Below are positions 32,718 to 42,109 of a stretch of 64,000 bases of DNA, piece after piece. Under the pieces are notes generated by a model. The model ran no database searches. It saw only the letters and a list, made by a program, of their open reading frames with translations, and had not been told where the DNA came from. This DNA is from Winogradskyella eckloniae (GTDB lineage: Bacteria > Bacteroidota > Bacteroidia > Flavobacteriales > Flavobacteriaceae). Each line of letters opens with the position of its first letter. Positions within the stretch are counted from its first letter, which is position 1. Location: the NCBI RefSeq assembly GCF_013249045.1, contig NZ_JABRWP010000002.1, positions 124,001-188,000 of the forward strand, in the 5' to 3' direction. Made by a program: the position numbers and the translations under genes.

Positions 32718-33500
32718 ATGAATTCAGATTTAAAAGTAGCTCTTATTCAAACGGATTTGGTTTGGGAAAACCCTTCAGAAAACAGACGTCTATTAAATAA
32801 AAAAATAGACGCGCTGTCAACAACTGCAGATCTTATTGTATTGCCAGAAATGTTTACATCTGGTTTTACCATGAATCCTGAGGCTGTGGCAGAGCCTATG
32901 ACAGGTAAAACTATAGTTTGGCTTAAAGAAAAGGCAAATGAGCAACAAGCGGTAATTCTAGGGAGTTTAGTAATAGCAGAACATAACAACTATTATAATC
33001 GCATGGTTGTTGTAAAACCTTCTGGTCAAATTATTACTTACGATAAACGCCATACCTTTACTTTAGCAGGTGAACATAAGGTCTATACAGCTGGCAATGA
33101 AAAAGTGGTTTTTGAATACAAAGGCTGGAAAATTTGTCCGCTTGTATGTTATGACTTACGTTTCCCAGTTTGGGCAAGAAACGCGGAAAATTATGATCTT
33201 TTAATCTATGTAGCGAATTGGCCAAAAATTAGAATAGAGGCTTGGGATGCATTGTTAAAAGCAAGAGCCATTGAAAACATGACCTATTGCATTGGTGTTA
33301 ATAGAGTAGGACGAGATGGCAATAATTTTGAATATTCTGGTCATTCTGCAGCTTATAATGTTTTAGGGCAAAGAATAGATCATCTATCTGAAAATGAAGA
33401 CGCAACAGAATTAGTTTCCTTGGACAAAGAAGCCGTAAATCGATATAGAGAAAAACTTAATTTTCTAAATGATAGAGATGATTTTAGTCTGAGAACGTAA
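32718..33500 (+). CDS. Omega-amidase (YafV/Nit2 type nitrilase-fold enzyme)
   Basis: A 260-residue carbon-nitrogen hydrolase with the nitrilase triad Glu 44 (VLPEMFTSGF), Lys 110 (TYDKRHTF) and Cys 144 (PLVCYDLRFP). The YafV/Nit2 traits KRHTFTLAGE and VANWPKIRIEAW set it apart from other nitrilases. It hydrolyses the omega-amide of alpha-ketoglutaramate or ketosuccinamate to oxoglutarate or oxaloacetate plus ammonia. It pulls glutamine-dependent transamination forward, fitting with the YbdL-type aminotransferase 1.5 kb upstream. It converges with the Ig-like gene, their ends overlapping by 17 bases. Confidence 0.93.
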   Translation: MNSDLKVALIQTDLVWENPSENRRLLNKKIDALSTTADLIVLPEMFTSGFTMNPEAVAEPMTGKTIVWLKEKANEQQAVILGSLVIAEHNNYYNRMVVVKPSGQIITYDKRHTFTLAGEHKVYTAGNEKVVFEYKGWKICPLVCYDLRFPVWARNAENYDLLIYVANWPKIRIEAWDALLKARAIENMTYCIGVNRVGRDGNNFEYSGHSAAYNVLGQRIDHLSENEDATELVSLDKEAVNRYREKLNFLNDRDDFSLRT

Positions 33501-35079
33501 AATCAATAATCCAATCAAAACTGGCTCTGACTTCTTCAATTGGTTCGGAATAGGTTACTTTTTCGGGTTGAATACCTAATAAATAGTTTCCGGTATCATA
33601 CTTTTTGTTGTGATTTTCGTCAAAAATTACGCGCAGTTGGTATTTGCTAGGAATCAAATTAAAAAAATCAACGACAGGAGAATCACTGGCATATTCTTCA
33701 TATTTAACCTCTCCAGAACTATTTATTAATTGTACAATTAAAGGCAGTTTTGCATTTCTCAAATTAACTCTTATGTTACCATAATCTGATTTCAGTTTGG
33801 TTTTAAAAGAATAATTAAGCGTGTCTTTGTTTGTTTCACCATAGAAATCGGTAATGGTGTTTGGTAACATTTTAAAATTGTAATTCTGAGCTTCTTGTTT
33901 GTTTATCAAAAACTTATACCTGTTGTAAATAGAATCATATTTTATGGTATAAGGAACAGCTAAAGAATCTTTATCAATGATAGTGATTTTTGTGGTGTCA
34001 ATTTTTGAAAGCGGAATGTTTCCTTCTATAGTGAAGTGGTCTTGAAAACTTAATGTTCCGGTTGTTGATGATTTTAGTTTTAGTGAATCTTGTTTTAAGT
34101 TTCTAAAACGATGTTTAAAAGTGTCTATTTTTACGCCATTAGTAACTATGAAAAAAGTGGTATCTACTTCAAATTTAGGTGTGTACCAATAGTATAAAGT
34201 GTCGGTTTTTTCGTCCTTAACTTTTCGGGTTTTATAGCCTTCGGGTTTATCACCTAAAACACTTATTCTAATGTCTTCATAGTTGCCTTCATAGGGAAAA
34301 ATAATTCTAGATTCGCCATCTTGTATCGGTTTAATAGCCTTGAAATTAACCTTCTCTTTAAAGAGTTTCAATTTATACGTTGTGTCTGTTGGTACTGTAA
34401 TAAAGTCTTCGTGAAATCCTATTTTTTCGTCTTTTTGATTGAATAAGTAATTGGAGTTTTGGTCCTTTAGTGCTATTAATTTATAGGTGCCAGCTTTTAT
34501 ATTGTCTATACTAAACGTGGTTAAGCTATCTAACGTGTTAGTGATATATCTTGGCTTTTCTTTATACACTATAGAATCTGAATAGGTAGAATCTTTTTCA
34601 TAAAGCATTACTGAAATAAAAGTGTCTGGTTCATTTAATAAGGCATCTTCAACATAGCCTTTTACAGACAGTGAATCTATTACACTTCCTGTTGAAAACA
34701 CATAGCGATAATACGGAAATGGGTTACTTTCATTATTATCTACAATACTTTCTCCAAAATTAAAAGCATACGTTGTATTGGCTTTTAAGGTATCTACAAT
34801 TTGTATAGTGATAGTCTTACTAGCTCCAGAGGCTGGTGTTACAATAGGTGTATTGTCCATTGGAGGCGAAATAATAAGTTGTTTTCTCAGATCCTTTATT
34901 TTTACATATTCGTTAAAATTTATAATGATTTCATTGCCATTAAAATTTGTAGAATAATTTTCAGGTTGAGATTTTGTGATGATTGGCGGTTCTTCATCTT
35001 TTTCACCTCCAGAAGGAGTACCACGATTAGCACAACTTGCAATTGTAATTGCAATTAAAAAAAGACTTAAAATTCGCAT
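33484..35079 (-). CDS. Ig-like lipoprotein
   Basis: A 531-residue lipoprotein starting at the ATG at 35079 (MRILSLFLIAITIASCANRG, Cys 16); an upstream in-frame ATG at 35094 would add MRGHL without helping the signal. Residues about 28-135 (PPIITKSQPENYSTNFNGNE then IIINFNEYVKIKDL) are a Big_5-type bacterial Ig-like domain. The rest is beta-rich with several repeats, including a GYVEDALLNEPDTFISVMLY carboxypeptidase-regulatory-like stretch. Such proteins are surface or periplasmic scaffold proteins in Bacteroidota. Precise function unknown. Confidence 0.83.
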   Translation of the reverse strand: MRILSLFLIAITIASCANRGTPSGGEKDEEPPIITKSQPENYSTNFNGNEIIINFNEYVKIKDLRKQLIISPPMDNTPIVTPASGASKTITIQIVDTLKANTTYAFNFGESIVDNNESNPFPYYRYVFSTGSVIDSLSVKGYVEDALLNEPDTFISVMLYEKDSTYSDSIVYKEKPRYITNTLDSLTTFSIDNIKAGTYKLIALKDQNSNYLFNQKDEKIGFHEDFITVPTDTTYKLKLFKEKVNFKAIKPIQDGESRIIFPYEGNYEDIRISVLGDKPEGYKTRKVKDEKTDTLYYWYTPKFEVDTTFFIVTNGVKIDTFKHRFRNLKQDSLKLKSSTTGTLSFQDHFTIEGNIPLSKIDTTKITIIDKDSLAVPYTIKYDSIYNRYKFLINKQEAQNYNFKMLPNTITDFYGETNKDTLNYSFKTKLKSDYGNIRVNLRNAKLPLIVQLINSSGEVKYEEYASDSPVVDFFNLIPSKYQLRVIFDENHNKKYDTGNYLLGIQPEKVTYSEPIEEVRASFDWIIDFTFSD

Positions 35080-35171
35080 TAGGTGACCACGCATCTATTC
35101 AAAAATATTTAGCACAAAGAAACAATATTATTACTCAATTTCAATAGGAATTAAATAATGAAACGAAAAAA

Positions 35172-35852
35172 TTAATCAGCAATTGCCATAGTAGCAACAC
35201 TTAACTTAATATTATTAATATTTAACAAAACTCTAGCACAAGATTCAATGGTAGAGCCACTAGTAATTATGTCATCGACTAACAAGATATGTTTACCTGC
35301 TAAGGATTCTTTTTCTGAAATGTTAAAAATGGCACCATCGTCAGTCCAACGTTTATAACGACCTTTAAAAACTTGTGTTGTAGTAGATTTGGTTTTTATT
35401 AATACAGAGTCGTTAAAATCTGCATTTAACGCTTTTGCAATTTCTTGACCAAATTTAGTCACTTGGTTATAACCTCTTGAGCGCAGTTTTGTTTTATATA
35501 ATGGTACTGGTACAATGACATCAATATCTTTGTAATTATTTAAAGTTGCTAGTTCTGAACCTAACCATTTGCCAAAAAATGAACTAATCTCTTCATGACC
35601 TCTGTACTTTAAATTATGAAGAATTTGTTGTACGATACCTTTTTTAGAAAAGTGTAATAAAGCCGATGCGTTTTCTAATTTTACTCTACCATATAGTATC
35701 TTTTTTACGGCTTCTTCGTTTTCAAAATGATAATTAGTAATAGGTAAATGATGTCTACAAGATGTGCATAAAAGAACTTCATTATCCGATAATGCCAAGT
35801 TACAAGCTTCGCAAACCTTAGGAAAAATCAAGTTTAACAAGTATTTCATCAC
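35172..35852 (-). CDS. ComF family phosphoribosyltransferase-like protein
   Basis: A 226-residue ComF-family protein. The N-terminal double zinc-finger pattern CEAC (C14, C17) and CTSC (C29, C32) is followed by VPVPLYKTKLRSRGYNQVTK and the PRPP loop ILLVDDIITSGSTIESC. ComF is a late-competence helicase-associated protein in naturally transformable bacteria, but in many lineages its role is unclear. It is a single gene, divergent from the coiled-coil membrane protein gene at 35921 and preceded by the Ig-like gene on its 3' side. Confidence 0.92.
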   Translation of the reverse strand: MMKYLLNLIFPKVCEACNLALSDNEVLLCTSCRHHLPITNYHFENEEAVKKILYGRVKLENASALLHFSKKGIVQQILHNLKYRGHEEISSFFGKWLGSELATLNNYKDIDVIVPVPLYKTKLRSRGYNQVTKFGQEIAKALNADFNDSVLIKTKSTTTQVFKGRYKRWTDDGAIFNISEKESLAGKHILLVDDIITSGSTIESCARVLLNINNIKLSVATMAIAD

Positions 35853-35890
35853 TTATGTCGATAAAAATAAAAAGTAGATTTATTTAATTT

Positions 35891-35898
35891 TAGTTTTG
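35891..35898 (+). promoter_or_regulatory. Candidate -7 box for the 35921 gene
   Basis: TAGTTTTG matches TAnnTTTG exactly and stands 22 bases before the ATG of the coiled-coil membrane protein. No TTG is seen at the -33 distance. Confidence 0.45.
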
Positions 35899-35920
35899 CA
35901 TTAAATTAAGAAAATTAATA

Positions 35921-36826
35921 ATGATAGTTAACCCTCAATTATTTAACTACAGATTAATTATAAGTTCTTTACTAGTCGTTTTAACTGTTTTAGGTATATA
36001 TAGCTATAGCAAATATAAGTCTAATGAATCCTACGAAGCATTTTTAAAACAAGAAAAAGTTTTGATAGAAAATGAATTATCAGAATTATTATCGAGTTAC
36101 GACGATTTGAGCAAAGATTATAATCTTATGGCTACACAGCTCCAAAAAGCCAAATTAGAAACTAGGATTGCCTTAGATTCATTGAGATTATTAAATAGTG
36201 ATTTGTCAATTATCACTAGGTTTAAAGATCAACTTATAGTTTTAAAGTCTAAAAGTAAAGTGCTATTAAGTACAATAGACTCACTGAATTCTGCAAATTC
36301 TAAATTGCAGACAGAAAATCAATATGCCTTAAAGACTATAAAACAAAATAATGTAGAGATCCATGATTTAGTGGAGCTAAATGATGATTTAGCTGCGGCA
36401 AACGATTCGCTACATGTATCAATTGATAAAGCAGCCATCTTAAAGGCAAGTAATCTTATCGCTAAATCTTATAAATTAAGATCGGGTAAAAAACGGTTAA
36501 CAGAACGCGCTAAGCGTGCTAATGCTATAGATGTTTGTATCACTTTAAATGAAAACCCTTTAACTTCAGAAGGTAAAAAAGACATTTATATTCAAATAGT
36601 TGGTCCTGATGGTAATGTGGTTTCGGATAAAGGCGAAGTTACCTTTGGTAATACTTCTTTAATTTACAGTAAAAAAGAAGCCATAAACTATAAAAATGAA
36701 AACTTAGAAATCTGTACGGAAATTGTAGCAGACTCTGACGATGAGCCATTTCAAAAAGGGTTTTATTTTATCAGTGTTTTTCATAGAAACCATAAGTTAG
36801 GAGGTACAAGTATAGAGCTCAATTAA
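35921..36826 (+). CDS. Inner-membrane-anchored coiled-coil protein, unknown
   Basis: A 301-residue protein with one N-terminal transmembrane segment (about 11-30), a coiled coil from about 36 to 175, and a beta-rich C-terminal domain (about 195-301). That domain holds KKDIYIQIVGPDGNVVSDKG and FYFISVFHRNHKLGGTSIEL. The body would be periplasmic. Similar genes upstream of glyS in Flavobacteriaceae are sometimes labelled 'chromosome partitioning protein ParA', but there is no P-loop here, so I do not accept that name. It ends at a terminator whose tail overlaps the glyS promoter. Confidence 0.75.
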   Translation: MIVNPQLFNYRLIISSLLVVLTVLGIYSYSKYKSNESYEAFLKQEKVLIENELSELLSSYDDLSKDYNLMATQLQKAKLETRIALDSLRLLNSDLSIITRFKDQLIVLKSKSKVLLSTIDSLNSANSKLQTENQYALKTIKQNNVEIHDLVELNDDLAAANDSLHVSIDKAAILKASNLIAKSYKLRSGKKRLTERAKRANAIDVCITLNENPLTSEGKKDIYIQIVGPDGNVVSDKGEVTFGNTSLIYSKKEAINYKNENLEICTEIVADSDDEPFQKGFYFISVFHRNHKLGGTSIELN

Positions 36827-36866
36827 AAAAAGAAGAAAATAATAAACGATAACGATATAATTTTTT

Positions 36867-36904
36867 AAAAACCGTTCTGTTAATCAGAGCGGTTTTCTAT
36901 TTTT
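36867..36904 (+). terminator. Terminator overlapping the glyS -7 box
   Basis: Stem 36867-36879 with 36885-36896 (core ACCG/CGGT), then a T-rich tail. The tail's TATTTTT is shared with the glyS -7 box at 36898-36905. Confidence 0.75.
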
Positions 36905-36905
36905 G
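36898..36905 (+). promoter_or_regulatory. Candidate -7 box for glyS
   Basis: TATTTTTG is an exact TAnnTTTG match ending 7 bases before the glyS ATG, so the transcript would be leaderless or nearly so. It sits in the T-tail of the preceding terminator. Confidence 0.5.
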
Positions 36906-36912
36906 CAGTATT

Positions 36913-38451
36913 ATGGCAAACGACGATCAATTTAAAAAAGTAATCTCTCACGCAAAGGAGTATGGTTACGTGTTTCAGAGTAGTGAAATCTACGATGGAC
37001 TAAGTGCAGTATACGATTACGCACAAAATGGAGCAGAATTAAAGAAAAATATACGCGACTATTGGTGGAAAGCCATGGTGCAAATGCATGATAATATTGT
37101 AGGTATAGATGCTGCAATTTTTATGCATCCTACAACATGGAAAGCTTCTGGTCACGTAGATGCGTTTAATGATCCTTTAATTGATAACAAAGACTCTAAA
37201 AAAAGATATAGAGCTGATGTATTGGTAGAAGATTATTGCGCAAAAATTGAGACAAAAATAAATAAGGAAGTAGCCAAAGCAGCGAAGCGATTTGGAGATG
37301 CTTTTAATAAAGAAGAATTTGTTTCTACTAACGGACGCGTTGTTGGTTATCAAGAAAAAATAAATTCAATTTTAAAACGATTAGGTCAATCCTTAGAGAA
37401 AGAAGACTTAGCTGATGTTAAGGCTTTAATAGAAGAATTAGAAATAGCTTGTCCTTTAAGCGGAAGTAGAAATTGGACAGACGTTAAGCAATTTAACTTA
37501 ATGTTTGGAACAAAATTAGGTGCTTCTGCAGAATCTGCTATGGATTTATACTTAAGACCAGAAACAGCTCAAGGAATTTTTGTAAACTTCTTAAACGTTC
37601 AGAAAACCGGACGAATGAAGATCCCTTTTGGTATTGCACAAACTGGTAAGGCGTTTAGAAATGAGATTGTAGCAAGACAATTTATCTTTAGAATGCGTGA
37701 ATTTGAGCAAATGGAAATGCAGTTTTTTATTAAACCAGGTACGCAAAAGGAGTGGTTTGATTATTGGAAGGACGCACGATTAAAATGGCATAAATCACTA
37801 GGTTTAGGTGAAGATAATTACCGTTTTCATGATCATGAAAAATTAGCGCACTATGCAGATGCTGCTACAGATATTGAGTTTAATTTTCCATTTGGTTTTA
37901 AAGAATTAGAAGGGATACACTCACGTACAGACTTTGATTTAAAACAACACGAAGAATATTCTGGTAAAAAATTACAGTATTTTGACCATGAAGATAACGC
38001 AAGTTATACACCTTACGTTTTAGAAACTTCTATTGGTTTAGATAGAATGTTCTTAGCGGTGTTTTCTAAGGCCTTAATAGAGGAAGAATTAGAAAACAAT
38101 ACCACAAGAACCGTTTTAAAATTACCTGCTGTATTAGCACCAACAAAAGCGGCTATTTTACCATTGGTTAAAAAAGATGGCTTACCAGATGTTGCTAAGA
38201 AAATTGTTGAAGATTTAAAATGGGATTTTAACGTAACTTACGATGAAAAAGACGCTGTAGGAAGACGTTACAGAAGGCAAGATGCTAACGGAACACCATT
38301 TTGTATTACTGTAGATCATGACACTTTAGAAGATAATTCTGTTACCATACGTCATAGAGATACTATGGAACAAAAACGTGTAAAGATTGAAGATTTAAAA
38401 GAGCTTATAAAAGCTGAGGTAGATGTAAAGCATTGGCTTCAGAAAATGTAA
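36913..38451 (+). CDS. glyS: Glycyl-tRNA synthetase (class II, alpha2 type)
   Basis: Charges tRNA-Gly. The 512-residue product is the single-chain eukaryote/archaeal-type enzyme, not the alpha/beta tetramer of E. coli. Seen: GYVFQSSEIYDGLSAVYDYA at the N-terminus, LMFGTKLGASAESAMDLYLR then PETAQGIFVNF (motif 1 and dimer region), GIAQTGKAFRNEIVARQFIF followed by RMREFEQMEMQFF (motif 2), and SIGLDRMFLAVFS (motif 3 Arg). The C-terminal anticodon-binding domain spans about residues 410-512. It has a strong terminator downstream. Confidence 0.97.
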   Translation: MANDDQFKKVISHAKEYGYVFQSSEIYDGLSAVYDYAQNGAELKKNIRDYWWKAMVQMHDNIVGIDAAIFMHPTTWKASGHVDAFNDPLIDNKDSKKRYRADVLVEDYCAKIETKINKEVAKAAKRFGDAFNKEEFVSTNGRVVGYQEKINSILKRLGQSLEKEDLADVKALIEELEIACPLSGSRNWTDVKQFNLMFGTKLGASAESAMDLYLRPETAQGIFVNFLNVQKTGRMKIPFGIAQTGKAFRNEIVARQFIFRMREFEQMEMQFFIKPGTQKEWFDYWKDARLKWHKSLGLGEDNYRFHDHEKLAHYADAATDIEFNFPFGFKELEGIHSRTDFDLKQHEEYSGKKLQYFDHEDNASYTPYVLETSIGLDRMFLAVFSKALIEEELENNTTRTVLKLPAVLAPTKAAILPLVKKDGLPDVAKKIVEDLKWDFNVTYDEKDAVGRRYRRQDANGTPFCITVDHDTLEDNSVTIRHRDTMEQKRVKIEDLKELIKAEVDVKHWLQKM

Positions 38452-38456
38452 CACAA

Positions 38457-38476
38457 ATTACTGCGAAAGCAGGAAT
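38457..38476. repeat. Dispersed palindrome, copy B
   Basis: ATTACTGC-GAAA-GCAGGAAT, one mismatch from copy A at 25533-25552. It lies just 5 bases after the glyS stop, a position parallel to that of copy A after ahcY. Confidence 0.7.
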
Positions 38477-38484
38477 CTCATTAT

Positions 38485-38519
38485 AAAAACGCCCAAACAA
38501 TTACGTTTGGGCGTTTTTT
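38485..38519. terminator. Bidirectional terminator between glyS and the 1146-aa gene
   Basis: Perfect stem AAAAACGCCCAAAC/GTTTGGGCGTTTTT around AATTAC. It serves glyS on the plus strand and the convergent large outer-membrane gene on the minus strand. Confidence 0.9.
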
Positions 38520-38524
38520 AGTTA

Positions 38525-41500
38525 TTAAAAATATGCCTTTAACTGAACGGTTCCTGTATGAATGGTTTTTGAGGTTTCAGATTTTCTTCCAAAGTAATTT
38601 AAGTTAAGGTCTAGATATTTAGTTAGTTTTTTTTGAGTCAATAAATTCCACGTATAATTGTTTCCAGGTTGCAAGCCTTCGAGGATTTGGTAACCAACAG
38701 GCGAATTTGAATTACCATCAAATGCATTTTTAAAATAATTGAACTCACCTGTTAATGCTATTTTTTGTGCCTTATTGTACGTAAAAGATAAGCCATAGTT
38801 GTGCTGCGTTAAAGCTTCCAAACTGCCAATGCTATTTTCTTTAGAGGCGTATTGGTAAAAGACATCAAACTGTGCATTTTCACTGAATAAATAACTTAAT
38901 TTGGGTTTAAATTGGTAGTTGTCTATTTCGTAATTTCTGCTCACAAAATTTTGACTACTACTTTCATCTTTACCCAAACTGCCTAAGGCATTTATTAACC
39001 AATTAGCTTTAAATTTATGCGTAAAATTTACCTGATGACTTCTGGTTTTGTTTTGCTGAAATCCTATAGAAAGTAAATTACGACTTTTATTATCTAGAAA
39101 AGTATAAGACGTGGTAAAGTGTTGTTTTCCTCTGTTAAAAAATAATACATTTCTTAAGCTATAATTTAAGGCGACAAAATCTTCTGTGTTGGCATCATTC
39201 TTTAAAGCTTCAAAAGGATTTAAATTAAATGAAGTTTCATTTTTAAAGGTTTTACTATCTACAATAAATGACGCTTGGTCATAAAAATGCGACCAAAATT
39301 GTTTCGATTTGTCTTTAGAAACACTCCAGCTTTGCGGATTTATAGTAACCGTTTGCCCAAATCGATTTTGATGGGTTTGCACATAAACTTGATTTGGTAA
39401 CAAAACTCTTATGTAGCTACCTTGGTCTGCAAATTGCGCGATTTCAAATTCGTCTAATTCTTGTATGTTGTTTTCATTGTAATCTATCCAAGTATATGCG
39501 CCTTGACCAGCTTCTACTTCAACATAGGTAAAATCTTGTTGTGCTAAGGTGCCAGAATTGGTTTCAAAATTAGTGTTAAGGACAATAAGGTTTTTAAATA
39601 ATTTCTGATTATACGTTAAGCGACTGTTTAAACTTTGTTCGTCGTCAATACTATCGTCTTGAGACTTTAAATCTCTATAATTTGCATACAATTGAAGTGT
39701 GGTATTTTTATTCTGAATCAATCTCGATTTTAAATAATAGGTGTCGGAGCTGTTAACACGCTCTATATTATTACTACGTAAACTATCGTTAAAACGTTTT
39801 ATATAGCCTACTTCAGCAAAGACTTTGGTGCTATCTCCAATCCCAATAAAAGCTTCATACGCTTTAAATTTTTGACTTAATGCGGTAAGGGAATCTGTTA
39901 CGATTGCACGTTGTTCATTAGCTTCTGTTGAGAATTTGATACCTGCCCATTTGTTCTCTTTTCCATACACTAAACTATTAAATGACCGTAAAAATGTAGA
40001 TGTATTAATAGTGCTTTCATTAGTTAAAACACTAGAATTTGAAAATAGTTTAAAATTTCCTAATCGTAAATTGGTTAATACATTATGTCGGTTTCCATTG
40101 AAGTTTTCAGCATAATTTAGATGTTCAAAATTGTAAGATGCAGATCCTTTTTTAGCATGTGAAAGTTGTAAACCTGTTGTAAATAATAGTTGATTGCCAA
40201 ACACCGTGTTGTCCGCTGTGTTTTCGGATGTATCAAGATTCCAATCTCTATTAAATTCTGCTCTATACAACCGTTGTATGGTATTAAAGTTTTTTTCAAT
40301 AAAATCAGTATCAACACGTGCAGAAAGATTCCAAAGGCTATCTGATGTGATTAATTTTTGTTTCAATGTAAATTTTCCAGCATAACCATCATTGTTAGCA
40401 TCATCTAAACTTGAAAATAAATTCTCATCCTTTTTGCTTCCTGCTAATTCAAAATAAACATCTGTTTTTTCACTTGGTTTATACTGTCCATTTATAACGG
40501 CAATTTGCAAACGTTCTGGAGCGATGAGTTGTGTAATGGGTTCGTAATTTCCTTGTGGAACACCTGCTAATGGAGCAATATATTCGTAAATATTACTAAT
40601 GGCATTTGTGTTACTTAAAATATAATTTCCTTGATTTGCGCCAACCAACGTGAATTGTACACTGTATAGTTCGTCCTCAGGTGTATTAGAGAACACAAAA
40701 ATTTCTTCAGCACCAATGAGTTCTTTTTTATATAAAATACGGTTTTCGGAGTACGATGTCAATGTGGCTGAAGGTGCAGTCATTAAATCTAAATCATCGC
40801 CTGCGGCCGCTAAAATCTGAGTTTGTTCTGTAGATAAATTTTGTTGTAACGGTTGGTTTTTGGCATCACTTTCAGAATAGACAGAGACATTGAGTTTTAA
40901 AGTTTCGGTATTATAATTAGCACCTCCAAAAACGGTAAATCTAGAATAATTACGTTCGCTAAATTGGTAATCAACAGTAATACGCATTTCAGATGTAATG
41001 GGAAATGTAGAGTTAAAAACAATTTCACCAGCATTATAATCTATAATATAATCATTGTTTTCGCCACGTTCTAATGGCACACCGTTAACGTATACGGTTT
41101 CACTTCCAGAAACCACCAATACATAGAGTTCGTTATTAGTGCCTCTTAATTTATAAGGGCCTTGGTTGCCTTCTTGTGCTGTAAATTGTGTGGTTGTAAA
41201 TTGGCCTCTCACTAAGGCTCCAGAGGCAAATACAGAAGTGTTTTCGCTTAAATTAGCATTGACTAACAAACCTTGAACGCGTTTAGAAAAATTAGCAAAA
41301 TAACTCTTGGTGTTAACTAAATCAATGTCTCCTGCTCTAATGTTCCAATCGTCACTAAATAATTCAATAAAAACTTGGTCAAATTCATCTAAACGTTGGG
41401 AATAGCCACTTTCCTGTAACGGAATATTGGCATCTTGTATAGAGGCTCTTAATGATACTTTATCATTTAATTTGCCCGAAATTTGTAAATCTAATTCACT

Positions 41501-41965
41501 ATTTAATACGGAGTTTTGATTATTGCCAATGGTAACACCTCTTGATATACTACCTGAGGTGCTCAGTCCATCAAAAGGAATAAAGTTACTTGGGTTAGGC
41601 TGCTTTTGTAACGTATATAATTGCTGCTTTTGTGAAGAGCGGTCTACAATGACGCCATCATCTAATTGTTTATAAACTTTAGTGAGAAATTTAGGATAGC
41701 GTAAATATTCTATTTGTACACTGTCTATCGTAGTCGGCTGCTTAAAACGCATAGTGGCCTTGACAAAATCTACACTATACAATGAAGAGTCAATGAGTAT
41801 ATTGTCTTTTGTTTTTACTTTAAATCGCGAAGGGTTAATACTAACCGAGTCAATAGTGATAGTATCTGTTACCACTACTTTTTTTAGTCTAAAAACAGGG
41901 TCTTGTTCTTGGGAAAAGCCCCAAAAAGCAGAAAGTAATACTAGAAAAAGTAACGATTTTTTCAT
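38525..41965 (-). CDS. Large outer-membrane beta-barrel protein, 1146 residues
   Basis: A signal peptide (1-18, ending GFSQE) is followed by about 100 residues of a preamble domain with tandem strands. A conserved segment SISRGVTIGNNQNSVLNSEL and SGKLNDKVSLRASIQDANIP (about 138-185) comes next. The remaining about 900 residues are amphipathic strand after strand, ending in an aromatic residue (VQLKAYF), which is a hallmark of outer-membrane barrels. It is about the size of Bacteroidota secretion or assembly barrels, but lacks a plug or TonB box and I cannot assign it. It is not a SusC-like receptor. Function unknown. Confidence 0.75.
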   Translation of the reverse strand: MKKSLLFLVLLSAFWGFSQEQDPVFRLKKVVVTDTITIDSVSINPSRFKVKTKDNILIDSSLYSVDFVKATMRFKQPTTIDSVQIEYLRYPKFLTKVYKQLDDGVIVDRSSQKQQLYTLQKQPNPSNFIPFDGLSTSGSISRGVTIGNNQNSVLNSELDLQISGKLNDKVSLRASIQDANIPLQESGYSQRLDEFDQVFIELFSDDWNIRAGDIDLVNTKSYFANFSKRVQGLLVNANLSENTSVFASGALVRGQFTTTQFTAQEGNQGPYKLRGTNNELYVLVVSGSETVYVNGVPLERGENNDYIIDYNAGEIVFNSTFPITSEMRITVDYQFSERNYSRFTVFGGANYNTETLKLNVSVYSESDAKNQPLQQNLSTEQTQILAAAGDDLDLMTAPSATLTSYSENRILYKKELIGAEEIFVFSNTPEDELYSVQFTLVGANQGNYILSNTNAISNIYEYIAPLAGVPQGNYEPITQLIAPERLQIAVINGQYKPSEKTDVYFELAGSKKDENLFSSLDDANNDGYAGKFTLKQKLITSDSLWNLSARVDTDFIEKNFNTIQRLYRAEFNRDWNLDTSENTADNTVFGNQLLFTTGLQLSHAKKGSASYNFEHLNYAENFNGNRHNVLTNLRLGNFKLFSNSSVLTNESTINTSTFLRSFNSLVYGKENKWAGIKFSTEANEQRAIVTDSLTALSQKFKAYEAFIGIGDSTKVFAEVGYIKRFNDSLRSNNIERVNSSDTYYLKSRLIQNKNTTLQLYANYRDLKSQDDSIDDEQSLNSRLTYNQKLFKNLIVLNTNFETNSGTLAQQDFTYVEVEAGQGAYTWIDYNENNIQELDEFEIAQFADQGSYIRVLLPNQVYVQTHQNRFGQTVTINPQSWSVSKDKSKQFWSHFYDQASFIVDSKTFKNETSFNLNPFEALKNDANTEDFVALNYSLRNVLFFNRGKQHFTTSYTFLDNKSRNLLSIGFQQNKTRSHQVNFTHKFKANWLINALGSLGKDESSSQNFVSRNYEIDNYQFKPKLSYLFSENAQFDVFYQYASKENSIGSLEALTQHNYGLSFTYNKAQKIALTGEFNYFKNAFDGNSNSPVGYQILEGLQPGNNYTWNLLTQKKLTKYLDLNLNYFGRKSETSKTIHTGTVQLKAYF

Positions 41966-42084
41966 TTAGAATAATAACTGTTTTAAGCCTAAAATATTTT
42001 ATCGTTAAAAGCAGTATAAAATTATAGGGTAAAAGTACAGTATTATTTAATTTAGCAGTTCATTGAATGTTTAACTAAAATGAG

Positions 42085-42105
42085 ATTCTCGTTTTTTCGA
42101 GAAAT
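42085..42105. repeat. Dispersed palindrome, copy C, in the exoA leader
   Basis: TTCTCG-TTTTTT-CGAGAA hairpin whose 3' arm ends 5 bases before the exoA start. The longer context GTTTAACTAAAA, then palindrome, then ATGAAA is shared with copy D before the aldo/keto reductase gene. Confidence 0.6.
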
Positions 42106-42109
42106 GCCT

